A stretch of 64,000 bases of DNA. It comes from Erpobdella octoculata. Lineage: Eukaryota; Annelida; Clitellata; Hirudinida; Erpobdellidae. Of this stretch, positions 9,410 to 52,778 are shown in pieces. Within the stretch, counting starts at the first letter, position 1. Every line of letters begins with the position of its first letter. A program made the position numbers and the translations under genes. Location of the stretch: assembly GCA_963978895.1 (NCBI GenBank), contig OZ022239.1, positions 15,176,187 through 15,240,186 on the forward strand, read 5' to 3'. The notes under the pieces were generated by a model. It ran no database searches and was not told the origin of the DNA. It saw nothing but the letters and a program-made list of their open reading frames with translations.

Positions 9410-12400
9410 ATGATTGGTAAGATGGAAAGACTTGGTTCCATTATTTTTGTTCTAATTCTATTCCATGTATCATATTTAACTTCCTCTCTGGATTCTCTTG
9501 ATTTACAAACCTATGACCCAACCTGGGATTCCTTGGATTCAAGACCTCTGCCGAAATGGTTCGATGAAGCGAAAATCGGAATATTTTTCCACTGGGGCGT
9601 TTTTTCTGTGCAGCCGTATAGTGAATGGTTCTGGTACAATTGGGTTAACAAGGATGCCGCAGCTGTTGAATACATGAAAAAAAACTATGGACCTGATTTC
9701 ACATATGCAGACTTTGGGCCTATGTTTCGTGCTGAACTCTACAACACAGACGAAATTGCAGAGATGATTGAGTTAGCCGGAGCAAAGTAGGTTTAAGTTT
9801 TTTCAATTTTTTTGTATGTAAAAATGGAGAATAGCGTCATAAATTATTTCCGGTGTTTTTAATTATTTTTCCGTTATAATATTTATATATTTTTAATCAC
9901 AATAATAACTCCAATTTAATGATCCAAGCAGTTCATTAATTTTTGATAAGAAAATTCTTTCGGAAAACTCACGAAATGCGCAAGAGAACCACAACAAAAA
10001 CTATTAATAGCGCAATCAAACAGAAACTGTTTATAGCGTAGTCAAAAATAAAGTTATTTGCAAAAAAAACGTAACAGTCACAAGAAAATATTATTCACGC
10101 AGTCAGAATAACATTATTTACAGAAAAAAATGACAGTTTATTTAACTCCGAGTAGTTTTTCAGAGAAAGATAGAACTGGATAGTTTTCAATTAAAGAAAC
10201 ACAGAGTTTCAGCAAAGAATTTGCCACCTGGTTTGAGACTATGTAACTCAAATTCACTTAAATAAGTAGTTTTTTTTTAAATATTTTATAAAAACTCGCA
10301 AAAATAATTTCTTTTAAATTTTTTTTCACTTCACTTTTAGTTAGTTTTTTGTTTATGAGATTTTTTTTTTGCTACTACCTGACGGTTTTCTGGCGTTAAC
10401 TTCTTTTTTAAATATAATTTTTAGAAATTAATTGGATCAGTCAATTGGTAATTTATTTTTCTTTCTAATTATATTAATTTAATGATAGAAAAATAATTAA
10501 AAACACCGGAAATAATTTATTACGCTATTCTCCATCTTTATCAACTTAAATTTTCAATATACATTAATAAATTATTCTTTTCAGATATGTTGTTCTGACC
10601 AGCAAACATCATGAGGGCTACACAAACTGGCCTTCCAAGTATTCTTGGAATTGGAACTCAATGGCTTTGGGCCCTAAAAGAGATTTAGTTGGTCGTACAA
10701 AGTTTTCTTTTTTTAAACTTTTGCTTAAGATTTTTAAATAATGAATTTTATAGAGTATTTTGTCTCTTGCATCCTAATTGTATTTTTTACATATATTGTC
10801 GATGTTTTACGAACAGTTGTCTCTTGGCTGCAAATTATTTCCAAATATATGATTTAATAATTTTTGTTTTTCAGGTGAACTTGCGAAATCAATCAAAAAC
10901 AAAACCGACATTCATTTTGGTCTGTATCATTCTTTGTTTGAATGGTACCATCCGTTATATCTTCAAGATAAGGAGGCACAATTCAAATCTAAACTCTTTT
11001 CTTTGGTTGTTTGATCTTTTAATTTCCTATGTTAAATCAAATGTTTTTTTAAATTATTTTCATTTGTTTTTGTTTGAAAATTAGTTTTCATTTTTTTGTA
11101 AATTTCACCAATCTTCTTTAAAATGCACTCATCAATTAATAAACTATTAAATACTTTTATAGTTTTATGCTTTAAAAATGATATTATCTTTTTTCTTAGG
11201 GCAAAACAGTTCCCGAGTTGTTTGAGATTGTCAATGAATACAAGCCTGATATCATCTGGTCCGATGGGGACTGGGAGGCCCCTGATCATTACTGGAACAG
11301 TACAGAGTTCTTGGCATGGTTGTACAATGAGAGGTAAGTATTCAGGGTTTCTAATCAGTAAATAATTTAAAAATAGTTTTCAATAATTTTCTATTAATCT
11401 CAGTCCTGTCAAAGATACAGTGGTGGTGAATGACAGGTGGGGTAATGGTATAATGTGCAATCATGGCGGATTCTACACCTGCAGTGACAGATACAACCCA
11501 GGTTTACACTTTTTTTTATGTATTTTTGAGCCCTCAAGTATATTTTTCAAGCTACACTATATTCGAATCTAAGTTTTAAAATATTAAGTTTAAATAGACC
11601 TTATTAACAAGACTTATTTGGATCTTGTTATAAATTAAGACATTATTTGAACCTTTAATTTAAAAAAAAAACAGTCTTCAGATATTGACTATTAATGTTG
11701 TTTCTGTATTAAAGGGGTTTTGCAGAAGCACAAGTGGGAAAACTGCCTGACCTTGGATCTTGGATCATGGGGTTACAGGAGGGCTGCCAGTTACAAGGAT
11801 ATCATGAAAATTGAGGATCTGCTTTATCAAGTCACTTCCACCGTCAGGTGATTAGATGTTTGTAGTGGTTTTCACGTAAGCATGCATTAATCTACTTTAT
11901 TGTTTTTGTCCTAAAATTATTTGAGGCCTATAATAAATATTGTTGTTAGTTTTTGTAAGTTGTATTTGTTTCTACTGTAAGATGACAAATTACTATATTG
12001 TTCATTTTAGCTTGTTCTAATATTGCTGTGATATAAAATTAATCAAAGTTATTTGTGTTGATACAAGTTTGAAGTTTATAATTTCTGCAACTAATCTTAT
12101 TGCTATGAATTATTCAGTTGTGGAGGCAACATTTTGATTAATGCTGGAATAAGACCTGATGGAAAGATAGATCCAATAATGGAAGAACGATTTAGACAGT
12201 TGGGTTTATGGCTCAAAGTCAATGGGGAGGCCATCTATGCTTCAAAGCCATGGTCATTTCAAAATGACACAATAACTCCCAGAATCTGGTTGGTATTTTG
12301 GTTCTGTAAGTTTTGATTTAAATTTTGTAATTAAAAAAAAACAATTATGTAGTCTGCTTGTTGATGACTTACAATTTTTTTTATTTGATCAGAATTTTAA

Positions 12401-12679
12401 TGATTTCTTAAAAACATCTAAAGGTATACATCTAATCAAGAACACGGTAAAACAGTTGTTTATGCTGCAGTTCATGACTGGCCATCCCAAAATATTCTCA
12501 CACTTGGAGCTTTAACAGCTGGACCAGATACTGTGGTAACTATGCTTGGGTATAAGGATAAGTTTGTCTGGGATTATCACTCAACAGGGAAAGGAATAGA
12601 TGTCATTTTTCCATTCATTCCCATTAACAAACTTCCATCCCAGTGGGCCTGGGTTCTCAAATTTGAGAATTTGAAATAA
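9410..12679 (+). CDS. FUCA1: Alpha-L-fucosidase (GH29), complete, 8 exons
   Basis: Lysosomal or secreted hydrolase removing alpha-L-fucose from glycans. Exons: 9410-9786, 10585-10691, 10875-11005, 11200-11333, 11404-11501, 11715-11847, 12118-12288, 12424-12679. All junctions are GT-AG and in phase, giving 468 residues, close to human FUCA1. I start at the ATG at 9410; 9422 is also possible. Residues about 5-25 ([13 protein letters not shown]) are a signal peptide. Family motifs: [23 protein letters not shown] (about 133-141), and [10 protein letters not shown], where Asp227 matches the GH29 catalytic nucleophile (Asp225 in human). Exon 7 carries [11 protein letters not shown], also GH29-typical. 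No frame damage. The exon 3 donor (GTTGTT) is weak but required by phase. FUCA1 and FUCA2 cannot be separated without a tree. Confidence 0.95.
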
Positions 12680-13000
12680 TACAGAGGACCACAATGATTT
12701 TCTATGCCTCTATCCATTGGATTGCTTGTTTCTCCATTGATAATCATTTATGCCTCATTGTTTGTTGTCACACTTCGAGTGTATTATTTTTTTCAATTAA
12801 ATAATAATGTTTCTTAAATTGTTTCTATGCAATAATGTGATTAACTCTCACTAAATGAGACCAATAATTAACTTATCATTTTTAATGGTTGGTTGTGATT
12901 GTGAACTGTTATTTAGTTATTTTTCACTACATCCATCACCACCTCTGATTGATATTTAATGTTATTTCATGTCGTGTTTACAGTTATTAATAAAACTCCT
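12680..13000 (+). terminator. Fucosidase 3' UTR with polyadenylation signal
   Basis: The sequence after the stop is non-coding and contains AATAAA at 12989-12994, about 310 bases downstream, the best candidate cleavage signal. An AATTAAATAATAA stretch near 12796 is a weaker alternative. Confidence 0.5.
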
Positions 13001-13569
13001 TAATAATGTCTCGAGAAAATTGAGAGAAACAGTGCATAAACTTCATCATTTCTTTCTTTCAATCAATTTTCTGTTTCCATTAGAGAACCACACACTTTGC
13101 AAATTTGCTTGTGACTTTTAGTTAATCTTAATTTAACTTTTTTTTTCGTTCTCTTGTAGTTCAAGCCATTTGCATAAATTTTTGTTGTTACATATTTTTA
13201 CCTTTGGGACGCTGTCAACTTGTACTGGTGTCTCTCTTTTTCTGTGTTATGCTCCGGTCCCACTCCATATTTTTCTAGAAATTTTAAAGCATTCTTTTTC
13301 TTATCATATTTTGTTCAATGGTCTACCACTAACTGCTGGTTAGACTATAAAGTAATGTAATATTTGTCTATATCACTTGTTTTTTTTGGATGCATCTTTA
13401 AGAACAATTGTCCATCTGGATTTGAAATATTTTCATTCATTTTGATTTACCTGTGACTTCATGCTACATTCTCAATTTCTTGATTGCTAACATTTTCAAG
13501 AAATAATAAATCATCATAATAAAATATAAATTATTTTATTCAAACTAGTGTATATAGTAAAATGTTGGT

Positions 13570-13915
13570 CGCCTTCTGCAGTTATGGTTTTTGCTCCTTT
13601 GTTCAGGTGTCTAAGGCTGTATAAATTCACTTCGGGAAACTTGAATTTTGTTTGTGGTGCTGGAAATTCAGACAAGAGGAGATTGCTTATGCAGTCGTGG
13701 AGATAGCTTATGCAGTCGTGGAGATTGCTTATGCAGTCGTGGAGATTGCTTATGCAGTCGTGGAGATTGCTTATGCAGTCGTGGAGATTGCTTATGCAGT
13801 CGTGGATTTAGCTCCTTTGTTCAGGTCTGTAGGGCAGTATAAACTCATTTCGTGAAACTTCACTCAATCTCAGATCCTTGAATTTTGTTTGTGGTGCTAG
13901 AAACTCAGAGGAGTT
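13570..13915. repeat. 21-bp minisatellite (6 units) between direct repeats
   Basis: Six near-identical 21-bp units (core GCTTATGCAGTCGTGGA) span 13681-13806. They are flanked by two related blocks of roughly 80-100 bp (about 13590-13672 and 13810-13908), both running from GCTCCTTTGTTCAGGT to a GTTTGTGGTGCT segment. Open frames through the array are by-products of a unit length divisible by three. Between 13000 and 13570 I see only AT-rich DNA. Confidence 0.85.
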
Positions 13916-14617
13916 GTTTTTAATAATGTTTAGAAGGAACAGTCATAGCGGGCTTGTGAGTTTTGGACGGCCTGTGCAATTGTAGAATTCGGTAGTAATG
14001 CCATCCAGAATCATATTTACATTATTATCTAAATATCATATAAATAACTTAGCTCTGTCAAATAATAATATCACAGTGCTAGCTACAAACAAATTTGATA
14101 TTTTGTAGTTTATTTAATCGTCGCAGTAGCAATTTACCACCCAAGATATGTATTTCAACTTAAGTCTGCTTTTCCCAATATAGATGTTTGTTTACTCACT
14201 AGCGGTCAGTTAAGTTGTGAAATTAAGCGGCGTTACACACCTGAAAGGATTTTTATAGCAATTATTTCATTCTTCGGTAAAGTTCTAGTATAGCGTCCCG
14301 ATCCGATTTCTATAAAAACACGGTTTAAAAAACTGTTTAATAGAATAAGCATAGAACATTATCAGAACATACTACAAAAAAGTTTTTTACAGAAAAATTT
14401 ACTAAAAGACTAAAACCAACTTTAAGCAAAATTATACAAAGGCAGTGTTGACTGTTGCTACGCGGAATAATAAAATTCAAGAAATGAAAAATAAGGAAGA
14501 GTAAATATTAAAATAAAATAACATACATTTTAAAAGGTTAAAAATATTTTTTTTTATTATTTAATATGCATTTTAAATTTACAAAAATCACAGCGCTAAG
14601 CGGAAATTTATCTATGA
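13916..14617. other. Intergenic, no gene seen
   Basis: AT-rich sequence between the minisatellite and the HINE fragment. I find no coding, RNA or terminal-repeat signal. Confidence 0.35.
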
Positions 14618-14762
14618 CTAGCGGGGGATCCAGCGTTGCCCGGGGGTTTTCTATCGTTTTTCTCACTCCTGTTCCCTTCCCGATCTCCTTCCTGCTCCCG
14701 CTCGCTCTCCTCTTCGTGGTCGCTTTCTTGCTTTATCTTTCGCTCTCCAAACGATTCTGGTA
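14618..14762 (-). mobile_element. HINE 3' fragment
   Basis: CTAG at 14618-14621 (minus-strand end), then GCGGGGGATCCAGCGTTGCC, a decayed form of the hairpin, then the GGTTTTCTATCG subterminal block and a short run of array-like CCCGCTCGCTCTCC sequence. The 5' module is missing. Confidence 0.65.
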
Positions 14763-15345
14763 GCCACCATGACCTCTAAATTCAGAATTTCTGTTCCAAG
14801 AAATATGATCGAACCGTAACAAAGTCAGCCAAGTCGCAAAGTACTTTTACTTTTATATTATTTTATTTTTTCTTGGTGTTCTGTTGCTAAGTTTTCAATG
14901 TCTTTTTTATTTGTCTCAAGGCATATTGACAAAACCGCCGCATTTAAAGAAACTGTTTTAGACATGTAGCGAGTTTTGCAACTTGTACTTCTAAAACAAA
15001 CTATTATTTTTCAATTTTTAACTTCCATAATTTAATTTTTTATTTTTCTTTCTAAAATGTCTATTTCTATTCCAAATGTGTTTGATTTTTATTTTTCTCC
15101 TACTTTTCACTTCTATCGCTATTGACAAATAGATCTTCATCGGGAACTACATTAGCTTCGGGAACAACTAAAGTGCTATAATTTTTGTTTTTTTTTAGTT
15201 ATTTATGTTGTAATTGGTCTTTGTTTATGTTTTAAATATCATTTACGTTAAAAACCGGTCATTTTTCATCGAAATCGGTTCGGTACGCTAAACTAGAACT
15301 TTACCTCATTCTTCATATATCGTTTTATTTTTGATATTTAAAGCA

Positions 15346-15643
15346 ATGTCATCAACTTCCAAAATCGTTCTGGGTTTGTCGGTCACATTTACCTGCTCGA
15401 TTGTGAGCTATGTACATATCAAACAAAAAATGGACAAAGCCGTACGTATAGATTTTGTGACTTTGAAGTTTCAATAAATTGTTTATTATTTGAATCAGAA
15501 TGGTGAATCTGTTCTAGAGCTTGAGAGAGGGAGTTATTCAGGACATTCAAAGACAGGAGATGAAGAAAATTCAAAATCTTAAAATGCTACAAGATCAAAT
15601 TGAACTAACAAAAATTCTAAAACACTCAGAAGATAACCGGTAA
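15346..15643 (+). CDS. PET117: PET117 homologue, cytochrome c oxidase assembly factor, 2 exons
   Basis: A 73-residue protein from exons 15346-15441 and 15518-15643, with an intron of 76 bp (GTACGT...TCTAG). The N-terminus MSSTSKIVLGLSVTFTCSIV continues to a YVHIKQKMD segment. This fits the PET117 pattern of a short Ser/Lys start, one hydrophobic membrane segment (about residues 7-24), then VH-x-KQ-x-x-D. Exon 2 begins LREGVIQDIQRQ and ends with a charged helix and a QIELTK block, as in human PET117 (81 residues). PET117 is an inner-mitochondrial-membrane protein that acts with COX15 in heme a synthesis for complex IV. The spliced frame is intact. It is easy to miss because neither exon reaches 60 codons. 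Confidence 0.88.
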
Positions 15644-16989
15644 CACAAAAATCAAGAAAGCAGGGTGGCATGAGTGACTTACAAACAGTTTATATCTCAC
15701 TACATTAACTTGATGTTACTATTTACTATTTTTAATTTGACATATTGATGTTTTTATAAAAAAATGTTTGAGAAATCCTATTATAAACTGATATTGTTAA
15801 ATTTAAAAGATAATTGTCAACTTAAGATTTTAAATCTTCGTCTTTTAGAGACATGAACACTTGCGAAAACTGATATAGAGTAATATAGACCTTTTTTAAT
15901 AATTTGTTTTTTTAAATAACCATTTAATATGACCAAGTTTTGAAATTGTTGGATTTATGAGCCATTATCTTTGTAAGAAGCAGACATCTGCCAAAAGGAA
16001 TTTCAAATCTGACCAGGCAACTATTTTCCCCATGAAATTCAAACATTAAATACAAGAAAATTTCATCTGGTATCGATGTCCCAGAATAAGACACAGTGTC
16101 TTTTCCATCATCTTTAAGTTACTTTTATTATTTTCACCATTTTAGTTATCTAACATAAGAGATATCTTTCATCTTGCTGCTATCTTTTACCTTTATTGTT
16201 GTTCACCTAGACTTCCGCTATGAAAGCATAATGAATAATTTTTTCTCAAATTGTCAGACACAATAGGTAAATTTCCAATCCTCTTACTTTCAATTCAGCA
16301 TAGAGATCCTCTGTAAATATCAAGGTGATCAAAAGAAGTTCATCTTTTGGCAGTCACAAGAGCAAGTTCATCCAACAGTGGTTTGGTTATTGAACAAATA
16401 ATCTGACGGGCTTGTGTAAATGAAATAAGAGATGAATTTATATGAAAGTGTAAGTGTCTTGGTAATCATGCTTAAATTAATTTGATGACTTGCTTAGAGA
16501 TGAACAATAGATCCACTTTTCGAGGCATTTAATGCATTTTGTTTCATCACTAATCTTTTTTTTCTTCAAAATAATGCCACACTTTCAAACATTGTCAGCA
16601 CTTAGAACAAAAGCAGATGAATTGCAATCCAGGCCAAAAGAGCTGAATCATAGGATTGTGATCCTTAGTCACACCATTAAGGTACCAGTAGTATGCAGTG
16701 TTGGGAATATTTCAATATAATCCAGTGATAAATTGTGTAGCAATATAACTTTTCAAGTAAATTTTCATTTATTAACTAAGAGAAAATTACAAAAAAAGTT
16801 ATTGCAACTGTTACTTTACACCATTCACATGATAATTCACTTAAAACATTAAATAAATATGCCAGACAACCAGGACATCACAAAAAGAAGGAAAACAATT
16901 GAAAAGCACAATGACTGATTGGCTGCAGTATATAAACAATGATAACGTCAGAGACAATAAAAAAACAAAATCAAATCTGAGCTAGCAAA
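15644..16989. other. Intergenic between PET117 and FANCM 3' ends
   Basis: Convergent genes: PET117 reads in from the left and FANCM from the right. I see no further exon, RNA gene or defined transposon. The FANCM 3' UTR should occupy the right part of this stretch. Confidence 0.45.
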
Positions 16990-48497
<31,508 letters not shown>

Positions 48498-48840
48498 TTC
48501 TTTACTACAATAAATTTAATAAAACACGTAAATAAACAAAAACTTCAATTCCAACAAAATTGGACATTTTTAAACAAGTTTGTATTTGTAAACAGCAAAT
48601 TTGAAAAGTGCCAACTAGTTTCGATTTAGATATTGGCGCATTTAAATCTGTTCTATGAATCTGTTACATAGGTTTTTAAAATAAATGTATGCACTTATTT
48701 GTTGTCATTTAAATTAATTATTTAAAAACAAATGTAATATTTAATCTATATAATTAAAAATAAGTCGCTAAATATGTGGCTAAGCGCTATAAAAACTCAA
48801 GAATGACTGGATCAAATACTACGAAATTTTGACACAACAT
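48498..48840 (-). promoter_or_regulatory. FANCM upstream region
   Basis: AT-rich DNA upstream of the FANCM start codon. No TATA box, splice acceptor or upstream exon could be recognised, so a 5' UTR continuous with exon 1 is likely. Evidence is positional only. Confidence 0.3.
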
Positions 48841-49021
48841 GGTCAGGGCCGTAACCAGCTATGGGATCAGGAGACCCGACCCCCCAGTTTTGAGTCAAAC
48901 TCCCAGTTTTGGCCAGGCTCCCCATTATCTAGCTCCATTAGCACAATTTTAAACGACTAACAAAAACTATAGTCGATTCTTATGGAATGAATATCACAAT
49001 TCCATAGAAGCTAATGCAAGG

Positions 49022-50430
49022 TTGTGACATTAACTGGTGTGCCTCAAGGGTCTATTCTTGGTCCTTTACTGTTTATTCTCTATACTTCTGAACTTCCTCA
49101 TATTATATCTTCTCACTCTCTCAATAGTCAAATGTACGCTGATGACTCTTATGCCACCACCATCTTCTCTTTCCATTTTTCCTTCTCCTTTGATTCGTAG
49201 CTTAGGTTTTCTCTTTGACTCCAACTTGTCTCTAACCCCCAAATTACATCTGTTACTAAATCTTGTTACTTCCATATTCATTAAGCAGCTTCGTCCACTT
49301 CTGGATGACCCTTCTCTGCAACTTCTAGTCTCTTCTCTTGTCCTGTCTCGAATTGACTACTGCAATTCACTATATTATGGTCTTCCTGACACTACCCTCT
49401 ATCCTCTCTCTAAAGCCTTCAACTCGGCTGTGCGCTTAGTTTCTCGCACCTCCTACTCCTCTCACATCTCTCCATCTCTTGTTCTTCTCCATTGGCTTCC
49501 TCTCAGATATAGGGTGATTTTTAAAATCTGTTTAATAATGTATAAAATAAAAAATTGTCTTTCTCCTTTCTCATTTCAAAAAAATCAAGGGCGGGGGGCA
49601 AACTGTTTTAAAAACCCACATAATTCAAAATCGAACCTTTCTTCTCAAAATAGGTGATAAGCGAGGAAGTAGGATATTCGTAGATACTTTCCAAAAATGT
49701 TTTTAAAAATTATACACTTTTTCTTTCAAAATAGCTGATGACCGAGAAGAGTAATTGTAAGTACATTTTGGATTTTTTTTCAAAAACTTTGTAGACTCCC
49801 AGTCAGAGCCGGCTTTAGGTATAGGCCAATGGTATAGGCTGCTGACAGCGGCACTTTTTTCAGGAACGGCAAAATTTTGAAAATTCTTTTTATTAATTTA
49901 CAAATATTTTTTAGGTTATGAAAAGTATGCTCCAGAATTACAGAACAGGTGAATGTTTTGCTAAAGCAATTACAACAGCTAAAACATTGGCCGAGGACCT
50001 AGGTATTGAGTGCAGTTTCTCTAAGGAAATACAGATACGATCTCGACGAAGAAGAAGACAATTTGACTATGAAGCTCCAGACGACCCAATTCTTGATCCA
50101 GAAATGTAACACATATTGATAATCAATCAATCAATCAATCAAACTGAATTTGTATTAACTTAACTAATTTAATACATATCCCTCCTAAGTCTGGTCTTCG
50201 TTCTTCTCTTAGTCACTTTCGCGTCTTCACTATTAAGCATTCTTTTGCTAAACGCTCTTTCTCCTACTCTGGTCCCTATCGATGGAACTCTCTTCCTTCT
50301 CTTACTAACTCTACTTCTCTCACAGCTTTCCGTCGTGGACTTAAAACATATCTGTTTAATAAGTTCACGACCGAGCGCTATTGAACACTACGGAAATAGC
50401 GCTATACAAATTCAGTTTGATTGATTGATT
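49022..50430 (+). mobile_element. L2/CR1-like LINE, split by an inverted repeat arm
   Basis: The first part (about 49022-49570) has the RT motifs LTGVPQGSILGP (from 49031) and a YADD box (49135-49146, after a frame change), then LVLSRIDYCNSLYYGLPDT and LLHWLPLRYRVIFKI. The protein end, with RWNSLPSLTNSTS and LKTYLFNKFTTERY, continues at about 50165-50385, after the left palindrome arm. The 3' UTR is short with a hairpin around AGCGCTATT/AATAGCGCT and ends in five TTGA-type units (50415-50436). Frameshifts make it inactive. Confidence 0.85.
49571..50155 (+). repeat. Left arm of a 585-bp inverted repeat
   Basis: It is the reverse complement of 50404-50988 (coordinates sum to 100559 throughout), with no mismatch in the stretches I compared. 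It contains a hAT-like terminus (CAGAGCCGGCTTTAGG at about 49804) and a 63-codon frame (49918-50109) reading MKSMLQNYRTGECFAKAITT and RSRRRRRQFDYEA. That resembles the C-terminal part of TTF/ZMYM-type hAT proteins, preceded by an acceptor-like TTTTTTAG. It interrupts the LINE. Confidence 0.9.
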
Positions 50431-50988
50431 GATTGATTATCAATATGTGTTACATTTCTGGATCAAGAATTGGGTCGTCTGGAGCTTCATAGTCAAATTG
50501 TCTTCTTCTTCGTCGAGATCGTATCTGTATTTCCTTAGAGAAACTGCACTCAATACCTAGGTCCTCGGCCAATGTTTTAGCTGTTGTAATTGCTTTAGCA
50601 AAACATTCACCTGTTCTGTAATTCTGGAGCATACTTTTCATAACCTAAAAAATATTTGTAAATTAATAAAAAGAATTTTCAAAATTTTGCCGTTCCTGAA
50701 AAAAGTGCCGCTGTCAGCAGCCTATACCATTGGCCTATACCTAAAGCCGGCTCTGACTGGGAGTCTACAAAGTTTTTGAAAAAAAATCCAAAATGTACTT
50801 ACAATTACTCTTCTCGGTCATCAGCTATTTTGAAAGAAAAAGTGTATAATTTTTAAAAACATTTTTGGAAAGTATCTACGAATATCCTACTTCCTCGCTT
50901 ATCACCTATTTTGAGAAGAAAGGTTCGATTTTGAATTATGTGGGTTTTTAAAACAGTTTGCCCCCCGCCCTTGATTTTTTTGAAATGA
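50404..50988 (-). repeat. Right arm of the 585-bp inverted repeat
   Basis: Mirror image of the left arm across a 248-bp spacer made of the LINE 3' end. The minus strand carries the same 63-codon frame (50641-50450). The arm begins inside the LINE tail (TTGA units), so the right arm is probably the original genomic flank of the LINE and the left arm its inverted copy. Confidence 0.9.
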
Positions 50989-51429
50989 TTCTCCTAGTGG
51001 GGGGAGGTAAAAATCTATCATCCAAATCAACTTTTGAAGAAATCTTTGAAAACGGAGTGAATAATGTTAATATCTTTTGTAAATAGAGGATAAAAACAAG
51101 CAAGAACAATGCGGTCATCGTCTCTGTGTCCTTTGAGTGAAATATTCTGAATTTTGGCAATTTATTGATTTCAAAAACAAGTGAATCAAAAAACAAAGTT
51201 TTTAAAAACACACTTATATAATTAATTGTGTAGGCCACATTCTGCTACATAAACAACGAGCATATTAGCATAGACAATAAATAGTTCGACGAAAATATCA
51301 CAAATAATTATTTCATTAAATTTTGTCCAATCGATCCGAAAATTTGATAGAATTCATTGTTAATCAGTTCGGAGGTAAGTTTAAATTTTTAAATCTCTAG
51401 CTCATCGGGAAGTTAGTATCGATTGCAAA

Positions 51430-51505
51430 ATTTGACGACAGACAGACAGACCGACGGACAGACAGACCGACGGACAGACAGACCGACAGACAGACAGAGA
51501 AGTCA
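51430..51505. repeat. CAGA/CCGA tetranucleotide-like repeat
   Basis: Runs of CAGACAGACAGACCGACGGA. It follows a phrase (GATTGCAAAATTTGACGACA) similar to the repeat at 34211 and 38651, so it is probably the inner part of an old mobile element. Between 50989 and 51430, and from 51506 to 51845, I see no gene. Confidence 0.7.
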
Positions 51506-51845
51506 ATTAAGTAAAAGTGTGTAATGAATGCAAAAGCTTTTCTATCTGCAACACTTGTTATGTTTTTGTGTGTGAGTTATCATAGACATCTACGCATGTT
51601 TTAGTTTGCTGCATGAATTCAAGTGCTAAAGCTGCATTTGTCACATAAACTGTACAAAAAGATCCAGAAATTCGTTTGAGAACGGGTTAGAAGTTTACCC
51701 ATTCTTTGACCATAGCACGCATGGGACACGCCAAAAGAGTATACAGAATGCGTACCAAGCACCAGTTTTATCAGAATATTTTGAAATAGCGAGCCACTTG
51801 TGTTGCAGAAGATTTTCGGAGTTGAGGGCTCTACATAACCTTTAA

Positions 51846-52413
51846 CCCTATGTCGTAAACCTGGGGTGTATCACACCCCAGAGGGTATTATTGAGCTTGT
51901 TTTTCATATATTAAACAAAATAAAATGGAATGCTTTTGTGACATCTAGTAGCCCTACCTTCCCAAGATTCTGACAATATTTTGGTAATTTTGAATGATGG
52001 ATTTTGGAAACGTGAGCTGTTAATGGGTCCTACGGCATATTCCGTCATCCTGGGGTGTCCGACACCACAACAGCATTGAAGTCCATTTCAACGAAATTAT
52101 AATTACCAGAATGTGAAAAAGTGTAACAAGACTATAATAAAGATGGCAGAAGTGATTCTGAAGAAGCAAGTGATGTAAAAATACAAGCAGAATCCGACCG
52201 TGGACCACCACCGGTACGTCGTAGAGTGATACAAATTTGGTCATCTATGTACGGCGGCCGATATACAGAGCAATCATTTTTTTGTTTTTTGTTTTTTTTT
52301 AAGGTTAGTGAAAGAAGTTGTTTACCCCGCGAGACACTCAACCTGAGGTTGTTCAACCTCAAGACACCCCAGGTTCATTGTATGTTTTGCAATAAAGAGT
52401 TGACGACATAGGG
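51846..52413 (+). mobile_element. piggyBac-like element with TTAA target sites
   Basis: Inverted ends CCCTATGTCGT at 51846 and ACGACATAGGG at 52413, flanked by TTAA on both sides (51842-51845, 52414-52417), the piggyBac signature. Inside, two copies of a CCTGGGGTGT motif occur. A plus-sense acidic frame at about 52140-52260 (SDSEEASDVKIQAESDRG, then VRRR) could be an N-terminal transposase scrap. The catalytic part is absent. Confidence 0.8.
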
Positions 52414-52778
52414 TTAATCTCCTGATTTTATATCCCCTAAGCCTACTTGACATTGACATTGACTGATTTTGGGGGCAGTAGGAGGGCATCGCTGGAACGT
52501 GCAACTTAATGTGGAAAAAATTCCAGGACCTCCCCACTTTAAAATTCACGGTTACAGCCCACCTCCAACTACCCTTCCTGTCATCAGCTTTTTTGATAAT
52601 AAAAATGTGGAAGTTTTCAGACAATTTGTTTTGGTAAAGTAGCTCCCACTATTCCCCGGTCATTAGTTTTTTTTACAGTAAAAGTTTAGTATTATGATAA
52701 AAAATGTGGCCCCTTCAACATGTTCCCCCAAGGTTTTGCTGAAATAAAACATCATGTGCTGTTTGACATTATTTAAAT

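Noticed and set aside
10689..11365. ORFs of 80-131 codons within the fucosidase gene
   Set aside because: They run through introns and are out of the spliced frame.
13648..13855. Coding repeats (SRGDCLC or EIAYAVV frames)
   Set aside because: They are translations of the 21-bp minisatellite; the flanks have no coding signal.
48842..48910. Possible hAT terminus (CAGGGCCGTAACCAG)
   Set aside because: No inverted partner or target duplication could be located.
49918..50641. Two separate genes of 63 codons on opposite strands
   Set aside because: They are mirror copies in the palindrome arms and look like one transposase exon piece.
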